Positions 29,875 through 41,192 of a stretch of DNA of 64,000 nucleotides are shown one piece after another. The notes beneath the pieces were generated by a model. It made no database searches. It worked only from the letters and a program-made list of their open reading frames with translations, and was not told where the DNA came from. The stretch covers positions 5,212,001-5,276,000 of the forward strand of contig CM069602.1 in assembly GCA_035771175.1 (NCBI GenBank), written 5' to 3'. The stretch comes from Paratinospora sagittata. Taxonomy: Eukaryota > Streptophyta > Magnoliopsida > Ranunculales > Menispermaceae. The position numbers were made by a program, and so were the translations under genes. Each line of letters begins with the position of its first letter. The stretch's first letter is position 1.

Positions 29875-32800
29875 TCATGTGCTCTGCTCCCTCCTCAACT
29901 TACTTAAACTCGGGCTATGTGTTCTGCGCGGCATTCGTGGGCTATATGCAGGCTTCATATCATCTTGAGAAGATGGAGTTGAACTTGTTATTTTTGGACT
30001 GTAGAAACGACGGATCTCACCACGGCTTCTTGTGATAATATCATCTAGAACTTCCCCTGTATCTATGTCAACAACTACTGCTTGAGAGCTATGGTCCTGT
30101 CAATGTTCATACGAGAACCAGATGAATAGAGACATTTTATTACATAACATATTAATGCAAACAAAGTAATGAATGAAATGTACATCTAATGGAAATCTTG
30201 TTGCTGAGGCTTCTTCATATTCTGCAGCATCCAAGTCTTGGAGGTGCGCTCCTTTGAAGAGCTTGGGGAGAATGTATTGTCGCAATGGTACTAGGAGCAT
30301 GATCTGTAATGGGAAGAGGACACCAGCTATAGGAATCCATGTAATGCCGAAACATAGAAGCAAGTAAACCGTTTGGATTAAGGTGAAGGTTGCAATTGCC
30401 TTGAAGGGCACTGTCTCAATAAATGTTGCGTGACACTCCCCCAACGCTCTTAACAAATTCAAACAAGAGGGATTAATTGAGAGAATTAACTTGGAAAACC
30501 ATATTACTATATGGTCAGTATTGAGTACTAATAAACACAAACTGCATGCATTCTTATTTCATTGACTTTACCTATCAAAATAGAAAATTAACTAGGAAAA
30601 TCATGAAATTGTGTATGACAATCTAGAAATGGAAACGTAGTTGTCCATCTGTAGGTAACTAGTACTTTTCCACTGGAAGGATAAAATCGAAGTACATTTG
30701 TTTTTTGTTAGTATTCAACTTTAAATGATCCAACATGACAAAGAAAATTAAAGAATAAAGTTCAGATTGTGTCATGAAAAAATCCTAGGAGAGCTGCATA
30801 ACATTTAAAACACTTGCGTTAATAACTATTAATAGGTTGGGTTCCAAAACTCAGACTATTATCCTATAGCAAGTTGGAGGCAAACTTACTTGTATCTTCG
30901 ACTAGGAGCCGTAAAAAGCAACAATATCCTCTCCCAAAATTGATTCCCGGGCAAGCTTTCTATAGCCATGAAAGCAAAGTACCCCCAAAGAACTGAAGTT
31001 GGGATCTTTTTCAGTAGAGGCATAGCAGCAACACAACAGCCAACCATCAAGGCCTGAAGTAAATTGCTGAGACGCTGTTCTTTGACTTCGATGGGTAAGA
31101 GATCGTCTATATCCTTTTCCAAATCAAAAACAGATTCTTCAACAGGGGCATTTATGTTTCCAGTACTTGTAGCCAACTGGATTGTGGACTCCTTCAATTC
31201 TCGCAGACCCTTCATAAAGCAAAAAAGGTCAAAACTATCAATATTCTTTTAATTTATCAATTGCATTTAACACAGCAGTTTGTAGCTTAATTTACCAGGC
31301 TTGTCGAATTTTGATAAACTAATGGAGTCTGTATTTGATTGTATGCTTCTTGCATGTTCCTGTACAATTCACTCAAGCTAGCATTTTTGCTGATACTTCT
31401 GCGTGCTGTTGACATAAGTTTGTTGTGCAATAGCTGTGATGATTTATCATAACCATTTAGTTGTCAGAGCAAAAGACCAAAGATTAAAAAAAAGAACAAA
31501 ATATCAAATAATTTGATGCCTATCGAGTATCAAAACATACTTGATGCTTTAGAGTAGCCAAGCTCTTTGTATGCATTGGAGATTGTGGAATAACACCATT
31601 TGAAGGAGGAATGCCCACAAGACCGCATAATATGACCTGCCCATAAAAACCAGAACAGCCATCAGAAGATCTATTTCATACCAAATATAGATTCCAAAAT
31701 AAGATTTTGTGTTTAATTTTTTCAAAACGACTCGTTCAATGTGCAAGTTAAGCAAAACCAAAGAGTACAAATGAGAGAGATTACCAATATTCCTAAAAGA
31801 AGTAAATCATAATGGAAAGATGATGGCTTCTTAAGATTGAACTCTTTTTGCTGAGCAAGTTGAGATGCAACACTATGATCAAAGTAGTAGAGTACTGCAA
31901 TCATTGTGGCTGGAATAAATGCTCCAAAAATATATATCAGTGGTACATTCGGCATTTCCTGCCCAATCAAGATTGTGGAATAACACCATTTGAAGGAGGA
32001 ATGCCCACAAGACCGCATAATATGACCTGCCCATAAAAACCAGAACAGCCATCAGAAGATCTATTTCATACCAAATATAGATTCCAAAATAAGATTTTGT
32101 GTTTAATTTTTTCAAAACGACTCGTTCAATGTGCAAGTTAAGCAAAACCAAAGAGTACAAATGAGAGAGATTACCAATATTCCTAAAAGAAGTAAATCAT
32201 AATGGAAAGATGATGGCTTCTTAAGATTGAACTCTTTTTGCTGAGCAAGTTGAGATGCAACACTATGATCAAAGTAGTAGAGTACTGCAATCATTGTGGC
32301 TGGAATAAATGCTCCAAAAATATATATCAGTGGTACATTCGGCATTTCCTGCCCAATCAAGCAACCATGAGTTTCTAGCAGTTTACAAGTCAATGAGGTC
32401 ATAATAAAAAGGCCTAAGTTTTATCCAGTATGATGAGTTTGCATGATGCAAATAGTTTATGGTATTTTGAGAACCAAAGAGCTTTTTCAAGCATATATAA
32501 ACATTTTCAAAAGGCTCTCATAGAAACTGGATAATGACGGTAAGAATGAATTCAACATAGATAGAATGTTGGAAGTGAGAATTTGTTATGCTCCAGCGGG
32601 AATACCTTAATAACCGTCCAATTTGAATAAGCGCCAGGAGACCATGGATTTGGACTAAATAATCGCCTTGGGATCCCTCTGGGAACGTGATTAAAGGGTA
32701 TATATGATACAGCAGTCCATATGAGCACCATACATGGGACACCATAATCAGCAATAAATCCCCGAACCCAACCTACATGTTTGAAACCATAGCACCAATT

Positions 32801-34259
32801 TGATATCCCAAAAAGAGAAGCAACTCTTAATTTGTCACTACTGCATCAAACTTCTAGAATCATTTATCTTTCATGACGAAGCTACATATCCAAAGAGTTC
32901 TCGATCAAAAAACTATACCTGTTCCATAGCGCCATGACCTAGCTTTACGGCTCCTTAAGGCAGTGAGAAGAAGGCCAAAAGATAGAACCAATGCAAACAT
33001 TCCATTGCCAAAGCGCCAAGATGGTAGCAAAGCTGTCTGATCAGGGTCTTCTCTCTGGGGTATGCGAAACTCATCCATAGCTCCCTGTAGAATGAAATTC
33101 AAGAGCTTCAATTCATATAAATGGTTTGTGTCGAAACATCTCGCCTTCTCAATGTTTAATTTTTATTTTCACACAACATATTTTCATGGGATGAACACAA
33201 AAATTAACCCAAAAAAAAGGAGAAAACAAATCCTGTTACATGAGTGAAAATTTTCTTCCTTAAATTGCCCTGATGAAGCAGAATGAGAGAAGCTATAACA
33301 AAGATTATTTTCCACTAAAGTGGAAAATGAATGAATATAAAAAAAATTCTTACTTTAATTGCCTGCTGCATGAACAACATTGCTATAAGCAATCCAAATA
33401 GTTCTCCAGCAACACGAGTAAATCTATTGATAAGTGAGCATGCACCAAGAACTGCCAACAAGAAGAGAAGAAATGCTGCCCAAACACAAACCCTGAAAGT
33501 CCAATAACAAAACCAACATCTAAAACCATATAAAAGTACTACTTAGAAAAGTTTCCCGAGCATCATGCTTGGAATTAAAATTATGAAGCTATACCATCCT
33601 GTCCATGCCAAGAAGAGTTCTTGCCCCAAATCTTGCCTGCTTTTGGCAAAGTCGAACATGAACGTGTACATAAGCACCGTTGGCTCTGCAACCCCAAGTA
33701 TAAGTAGTGGATGCCCTCCCATTATTGAGTGTATGATGCCACATATTGACGTTGATGCAAGCGTTTGAACTGCAGTTAAATTCCCATCTGGAAACAAAAA
33801 ATAAAATAAAATAAAAATAAATGGAAGATGACTGACCAATTCTTTCATTGACCAAGATGATATAATTCTAAGTTATACAAGACAATCCTACTTGTACTTC
33901 TCTCTAGTTGCTCTCCAAAAGATATAACTGGAATTGCTGAAGCAAAAAATATGTATGTCGTGGGAGCAAGTATCCTGAAAAATCAAATAATATAGTACTA
34001 GATATATTATGAAACAAAGAAACAATAAAACTATAAAATGCAATAGAAAATTCAGCAGAATGTAAGACATTTTTTCAATATTATAATTTACCATCATATT
34101 TCAAAAAAAAAAAAAAGGGGGCATGTGGAATTTGAGCAAGAGAAGAAACAGAAACCTGAAACCTGCTTTGAAACCACTGGTCCAGTCCTGTTTGTAGCAC
34201 AACAACCTTCCTTTAAGATCGTTCTTGATCCCGCGGAAAGGCACAAATGTTTCTTCCAT
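29875..34259 (-). CDS. BOR1: Boron (borate) exporter, BOR1 type, with an internal exon duplication
   Basis: Twelve exons join to a normal-length 688-residue protein if the duplicated segment is counted once: 34259-34156, 33974-33892, 33787-33595, 33492-33354, 33084-32919, 32772-32606, 32348-32175, 31636-31541, 31433-31296, 31209-30890, 30448-30184, 30096-29875. Family blocks include [110 protein letters not shown] and [18 protein letters not shown]1-type proteins (SLC4-like, plasma membrane) export borate for xylem loading. The tail ([14 protein letters not shown]) fits the BOR1/2/3 branch rather than BOR4. A perfect 390-bp tandem duplication (31581-32360) repeats one full exon and part of the next, so the unmodified exon chain carries an early stop; skipping restores the frame. 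A five-codon upstream ORF lies about 60 bp before the start. Confidence 0.93.
31581..32360. repeat. Perfect 390-bp tandem duplication inside the BOR gene
   Basis: 31581-31970 and 31971-32360 look base-for-base identical. On the transcribed minus strand each unit holds the whole 174-bp exon starting EMPNVPL (32348-32175 and 31958-31785), the intron after it, and the first 56 bp of the next exon ([18 protein letters not shown]). At the junction the extra partial exon has no donor of its own; read through, it gives TCT TGA (stop at 31969-31967). Skipping either copy of the pair yields the normal protein, and splicing both 174-bp exons together would be in frame and add 58 residues. Confidence 0.97.
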
Positions 34260-35500
34260 GATAATTAGCTTCTGCTATGAGCAAGATATCTTATTTCTTT
34301 TTCCTATTTCTTTTCTCCCATCTTTTGAACTTGACAAAAACAAAAACTGAAACAAAAGACTAAACTCGAAAAACACTAAACAACTAAGATGCAGATATAC
34401 CGTGCTCGAGAGGCTACCAAGACATCTAAACTTTCATTAACATAGACAAGTAGAAGAAAATAAGGACAGGCAAACAAGAATACTTATCATAGAGGATTTT
34501 GAAGGAAAACAATAACATTGCAAACCTTTATTGTCACTATACAAGAGACCCTTGATTTGGTCCATGAATTACTCAGTATAACTATAAGGCAATTTTTTTA
34601 TTTTTGAAGAGAAACAAGTAACTGTAAGGCAATTTACATCTTAATAAGCAACAAGAAAAATAATTTCTGGGTGTTCTGCTACCAGCAGAACAAAAGAATT
34701 AATTAGATCAGCAATAAATCTAGAATGAAAAAAAAAAAAAAAAACTTGGACTGTTTTGTACTCTTTTTTTTTTCTTGTCTATGCTACACAGCTTACTTGA
34801 ATTCCATGTCAAAGAAGAAACTAAGAGAGTTGATAAGAAGATCAAGATTATTGAAATTAACGAAGGAACTCCATGAACTCAGAGCAAAACAACTAACGGC
34901 TAGTTTTCTCAGACCTGAGATACATTTTCTTTTACACTTTCAGTTACATTCTCAACCAACTGGCCCAAAATCTTCCTGGAATGACTAAAGAAGCTTAGGC
35001 TCAAGTAGCAAAACTTAGATTAGCGAGAAGCCATTAAGAAACTGATTTTAAGATGGTTTACAACAATTTGAACCTAATGGGCATTAAGAAATCCTAACAG
35101 AGAACCTTTGAAATCTAAAGAAAGTGGACAGAAGAACCTCCAGTAGAGCCAGAGGCGGTGAAATTAGCGAGAACCCATGACTATAAACTGATTAAACATG
35201 ATTTAGATCAGGAAAAAGCAAATGGGCATTCCTTGAACAGCCTCAAAACCTGGAAATCTACGTGAAAATGCAAGTTTTTTAGTAGACCCGTTCGAGATTA
35301 CAATTCAGAACAATATCCTTGAAGAGAAACTAAAAGATTGAGAAGTGGAGAGATGAGAACCAATAAATAGGACTACTTAGTTACATAATCAAAATGAGCT
35401 GAAACTCCAAAATGAGAAGAAATTCGGAGAAAATATTAGCAGATTTTTTAGTAATGGCAAAGGCTTTCCGGGCAGAAGGGAGTAGGTTGCAAGCAACTTG
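34260..35500 (-). other. BOR 5' leader and upstream region
   Basis: On the minus strand just before the start codon there is a five-codon upstream ORF (ATG GGA GAA AAG AAA TAG, near 34307-34324). Leader length and any leader intron cannot be fixed. The region to about 35500 has no coding potential apart from short chance ORFs such as 34725-34988. Confidence 0.4.
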
Positions 35501-35764
35501 ACCGACCCGCCCCCAACCAATCAAATTCAAATTTAACATCGGGTTTGATTCATATACGGAGTTAGTCAGGTAAATTTTTTAATAATTTGTCTTGTTCCTA
35601 TATTAGTTCTCTTAAAAAAAGTTTATCTTTTAAAATTTAAATAGTAATTTAACAAGTTAGATATATGATAATCTAACATATTTTATTATTAATATATATT
35701 TAAATAGTAATTATTAAATTTTAAAAAAATTAGACTATTTAATAAAAGTCAACCAGATCAAGCC

Positions 35765-35890
35765 GACCGATTCAACCCAACCTCATCGAATTGGATAGTT
35801 TAAGAGGTAAAAATTGACCGATCCAACCCAACCTTATCGAATTGAATAGTTTAAGGGGTAAAAATTGACCCACCTAACCCAAACTGATTT
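35765..35890. repeat. 51-bp tandem repeat
   Basis: Units start GACCGA at 35765 and 35816, and a third partial unit starts GACC at 35867. They share CCAACC, ATCGAATTG and TAGTTTAAG with a few substitutions. It is part of a CAACCCAACC-rich interspersed sequence; related words recur at about 36890-36980 and 37280-37390. Confidence 0.8.
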
Positions 35891-38800
35891 CACCGCTGGA
35901 AGGGAGGATCACAGGAAGATAATTCATGGGAAAGAGAAATGCTAAAGAATGCAAACACTGGGATTGGAAAAGTTTGTTGGAGTGATAAAGAGCGTGTGGT
36001 GTGTGGGCATCAAATAATTCTTTCGTGGTGTACTTACGCAAGGAAGAGAGGGAGAGAGAGAAAGAAAGAAACTGAAATTACTGAAAGGAAGAACCCAAAC
36101 AATGATGAAACTGAAAAGACCAAAAACAACTTTCCCAAAAAATAAAAAAACTTAAAAAATGCTTTTAAATCTTTTTTCCTGTATTTTAAAACAAAAAGAG
36201 AAAAAAAAAAAAAAAGTTGTAAAAAACTTGTGTCCTTGATTGGGATTCAAAAAAATATAAAATAGTTGGGCTGCATTTAATTTAAGATTGGGATACAGTT
36301 TTATATATTCAAAATTTTAAAAATATAAAAAATACATTTAATTCGTTAGAACCTAAAAATAATATTTTAAAATTTATAAAAAAAACTAAGCTAATTTTAA
36401 AAAATGACAAAATATTATTTTTTGATATTTTATTTTTTAAGTTGTATTATACTTTTTGAATTACAAATTAAACACAATCTTATTTTTAAAATTTTTCTTT
36501 TTATTAATTTGTAATTAATGAGACCCAAATAAAAAAAAATTCACTTAATTTGTACAAAATCCTAGAATAATTAAACAAGTTTTTCTTATTTTCTAAATTT
36601 CAAAAATATTCTTTTAAATATAATACCAAACATAATTTTAAAAACTATAAATCATTAAAAATAAAATATAATTTTATTTTTTAAAAACTATTTTTAAATT
36701 ATACACCAAACGCTACCTAAATCTTTCCTATATAAAAATAATAAAACCATCCAAAAAATATCTTAAAATTCATGATTTTAATCATAATAGTAGTTGTAAT
36801 GTAATTATAGTAGCTTTAAAAAAATGTAATTATAGTTGGTCTGATTGAAAAAAATTATTCTTGCTCATGCAATTCTAGTAGAAGTGTAAGTCAACTCAAC
36901 CAACCTAATCGAACCGATCTCAACGGGTTGGATTAGGTTGATCAAGGTGCTTGAGTTGGGTTGAATTCAAAAATCTCAATTCAAACGGTTGAGATTGAGG
37001 TTGAGTTATACATTTGACATTCTTTAAAATTCAATCCAATCTAACCCCGAACCGAGCTTAACATTAACCCTTAAATTTATTATTCTTTAAAGCAAACAAA
37101 TTGTAAAATTAACAAATTACAATCTTTTTAGCTTTCTATATAAACTTTCTTAACCGTCCATCTACTTTATTTCTTCTTCTTCTTCTTCTTTTTTTTTATT
37201 TTTTTCTTATAAAGTTCAAGTCATCTTTTAAAAAAATAAAATAAAAATTTAAGTATTTTTAACTTGAATAATCAATTCAAATTAGTTCAAGTTAGGTTGA
37301 ATTGTATTAAAGTGTTAATTCAATTTGGGTAGGATTTTATTTTTTAGGTTAAGTTTTAATTGAAATCCTTCTCAACCCAACTCGTTATGTCACACTCCAG
37401 TACACAATACACCGTAGTGTCTAGTACTTCGGGATGTGATGGGAACCATACTATTCACATGAATAATGTAGGACCTCTTCCAGATTCGAACTCACAACCT
37501 CATAAAGTTTAATTTCGCAATCTGAGTAGCCACTTACTGGGATATGACACGTTAAATCCCTAAAGTCTCGTAAGAAAACCTTAACATTGGTATTCACATT
37601 TGCTCGTACTTTTTTTAATTATTTTTTGAAGGAAATTATGTTTTCTTGAGACATTTCTTTTCAGCCATCAAACATACTAGCATTTGAAGTATTTTGGACA
37701 TAAGCAGGTCTATATAAAAAATAGGGGAGCGAGTCTGTCACGAAAACCTATATTTGTAAGTACATAATTCCAATGGTGTCATTTTTTTTTTAAGTAATAC
37801 TAAAAATATATTGAGTCTCAACGTTATTTTTTGACGCTGATACCTAACCTCCATTAAATATTAAAATATTATGTAATATACATGTATTCTTAAAACATTT
37901 AAAAAAATATTTTTTGACACTTAGTAAAATATTTACATTATATATATATATATATATATATGTATATTTTAAAGAAAGCTCAATTTTTCTTCTCAAGAAC
38001 ACAAATTATGTAGAAGTTTCTTCGTCAACATGTAATGCTTATTGTGTTCATATATGGGCAATAGTGTGTTGTTTGTTATGAATATGTTTCAATAATTAAC
38101 TCTATTATTATCAACTGGCAACATGTTTTTTTTTTTTTTTTAATTCAATTAAATATTTGATCAATTAAATATTACTATACTCATGTGGATAAGGCTCCCA
38201 AAAAAGGTTCTAATTTATAACGATGTAGTAATTAGTCTTGCATCGATTTCAAAAAAATAAAATAATAATAAAAATAAAATAATAATAAAATCTTGCATCA
38301 TCAACTGAAGATAGTGACACATTTTCTCAAGGTTAATTTTAAAAATAATGATAGTTACAGTCACTAATTAAAGAATTATGTTCTAATCATTAATTAGTAT
38401 ATAGTACAAAGGGATGCATGATTTCGTTTAGCCTTTAAAATGACTTGAGTTATGTATTTAATTATATATACCTAACTTCGAATTGTTGATGATAATGTTT
38501 CTCACATATATTTATCATCTTTAGTAACTAACTCTTTAAAGAGAATATATCTTGTCAACTTTTCTCCAATATATAATTCCTTTCTTAATATACCACTTGA
38601 TATATGTTCCTTATCTCATTTTTATATTTTTAATCACGTCTTCAAATTTAATAAGTACAATTAGCTTGTGAGCATAACAATCGAAAATCAACAACTACCA
38701 GATGAGATTAGGTGCAATAAGTCTTGATTGAAAGGAAGTAACAGGAGGTTGTGATGGAGACGCGAACTACTAATTTGGGTTTTTTGTTAAGGGAGTGATG

Positions 38801-40534
38801 GCCTGGTTCAGGTATCATCCAAAACCCAACCAAACATTAATTGGGTGACCTGGACCCAACCAAATTAAGTCATTTATATATATATATATAGGTAACCTCT
38901 CTCTCATGCGTTCTACTCTCTACTAGCATTGGTTAGTGGGGTCTCCCCGCAAGTAACTAAGGGCTCGAAAGATTAATCGGGACAAAAAAAAAAAAAAAAG
39001 AAAAAAAAAATCCCTCTCATGTCATTCTTACATCAACCACTCCGATCTCCATCACACTCATTCTCATGATCATATGAAAACCTTCTCCATTCAAGTTTAT
39101 TAGTCCTAATTATCAAATATATATATATATTTATTTATTTATTTATTGAATTAGATATACAAGCCATTTTTCATCTTTGGTACATAGACCACATCTATTA
39201 TGTGACGAAAAAAAAAACATAGTATACAGGGTCCCTTTCACAAGACAGCCTGACCTCCACAATAAGCCCTTTAGAAGGATTGTCCCCCTAGATATAATCT
39301 TCTTTAGATGATGTAAGGATAGTGGGTTTAGGTAGTAGCTAGATAATAGACAATTAGACAGGTTACACATCCTAGCACAAGAGGAGGCTAAAGGTACTCA
39401 TGGATCAATAGTTAGATAGGCAAATAAGTCTTAGAAAGAGATGTTGATAAATTAACTTATTAATTAGTTGCAACTAGCAATAAATTAAGGTATCATTTCA
39501 TAATACTACATTATATATAAAACTAATTTTTTTTTATTGATAAGCATGAATCTCATGAATTATAAAATGTTACATACCTAATTCTATTTTTTTTTTTTAA
39601 AAAAGTTTGTAATAACAATAATATTTTATTTGTACATTGTATAAAATCATATTCCTACTTAGTCACCAGTGTGGAAACTTTTCAAATTTCTATCTTAATC
39701 TCAATCTGAATGTTAAATGTTAGCTTTCTATGTTGATTTTACATTGCATGAGTGTGATGGAAAAAAAAGATATGCTTAAATCTAAAAAAACATTAAGGAA
39801 ATAGGAAATAGGAAATAGATGTTATCTTGGAAAAGCAAAAAGGTTATATGCTGAAATCTTAACACTAATTAGGTTAGATACCAATCCCTCCTACCTTCTT
39901 GTTAAGATTCATAATTAAATCGATAGGCAATCAAAGTTTTTAATTAAAAAAACTTACGAACTTGGACGACAAGGATTACCTTTAACTAAATGTTATACTA
40001 TATATTCAAAATTGGGGTGAAGGGATTAACGGGTTAGGAATGAGGTAACAGTCTAGCAACTAAGGGGTGAAAGGATTAACGGGTTAAGAATGAGACAGTT
40101 ACCTTTCTAAAAATACGATATAGACCTGGTTATATAACTAATGACTAACATTATTTCTTCTAAATAATAAAAAAAGTTAAAAAATTAAAAAATTCAATAC
40201 TAATCATTTTCACTAACAAACTTAGTTGAAATCTTAAGTACTACACCCCTAACATAGCAATTTTTAACATGTAATGAGTTTGCAAATAAAGTCAAGAATA
40301 ATGTGGATTAAAATAATTACGTACATTTATAAATTCTTTATTATTTAAGTTGATTAATTACAATTATGTAATTAAAACAGACCTACACTAAAGAGTGAAG
40401 TTAAATTCCTGTTTAAGTATTTTTATTGTGGACTGTACAATAATGCAAAAGCAATAACCATTTCACAAAGGCTCTTAGCCTACATAGAAAAGAAGTGTAT
40501 GCTACTTCCATTTAAATTTTTTTGGGTAGTGGTT
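35891..40534. other. Repeat-rich, AT-rich spacer without a gene
   Basis: The region holds TA microsatellites (about 37939-37961 and 38877-38891), poly-A/T runs, a CAACCCAACC-rich segment (36890-37390), a segment with a tRNA B-box-like GATTCGAAC near 37483, and a roughly 50-bp imperfect duplication at 40014-40108 (GGATTAACGGGTTA twice). A 75-codon minus-strand ORF at 39143-39370 is not recognisable. I see no supported gene. Confidence 0.45.
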
Positions 40535-40549
40535 AGTAAATTAGGGCAC

Positions 40550-40551
40550 CT

Positions 40552-40583
<32 letters not shown>

Positions 40584-40788
40584 CTGGGACTATGACTCAC
40601 TGGTATCCCGGCTAACCTCTCTTTGCAGGGACAAACTATTTCAAAGTTAGGAATTGTAGATATTGTTAATACATCCCTCCTTAAAATAGGGAATAAGTAT
40701 AGGCACGAACTCAGACTCGAAATCAAAATCTTATTCTTCAACCACAATTTATATCTCAATACTTATCTAGCAAAGCTACCTAACTTTG
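40550..40788 (-). mobile_element. SINE insertion with 15-bp target-site duplication
   Basis: AGTAAATTAGGGCAC occurs exactly at 40535-40549 and again at 40789-40803. Between them the minus strand starts CAAAGTTAGGTAGC, carries a B-box-like TTTCGAGTCTGAG about 70 bp in, and ends in a run of about 31 A (T at 40553-40583 on the plus strand). A long target-site duplication, a poly-A tail and a length of about 240 bp are the marks of a SINE. The perfect duplication and intact tail suggest a recent insertion. Confidence 0.87.
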
Positions 40789-41192
40789 AGTAAATTAGGG
40801 CACTTTTAAGCAAATGATGACTTAAGTATTTTTGGCGACGTTGGTGACCAGACATAAGCTCCTCACATAAGAAAATATAAATGTTATTTGCAGCCAAACA
40901 AAACAAAACTAACTTCTCTATGTTAAGGAAATTAAATAAAAATGGCATCCAATGCTGTGATAGAAATGCAGACTCTATATGGACAATTCTTAAAGACATC
41001 ATAAAAATTCAAAATTGATTTGTTTTTTTTTTCAACAATGGTGTTTTAGTGTCAAATTGACACATTATGAATCTTACCACATAATTTAAATTTAATAGCA
41101 ATTCTATTAGGCAGATGAAACCAAGCTACCAAAATCTTCTAACTCGTTAGCAGCACTAGTAGATAGTTATAGCAACATTAGGAATCTAGTAG

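Noticed and set aside
37389..37552. TGTCA...TGACA ends suggesting a small inverted-repeat transposon
   Set aside because: The inverted match is only about five bases and no target-site duplication is visible.
39143..39370. 75-codon minus-strand ORF in the long spacer
   Set aside because: It looks faintly like retroelement sequence but has no motif that can be named; too weak to annotate.
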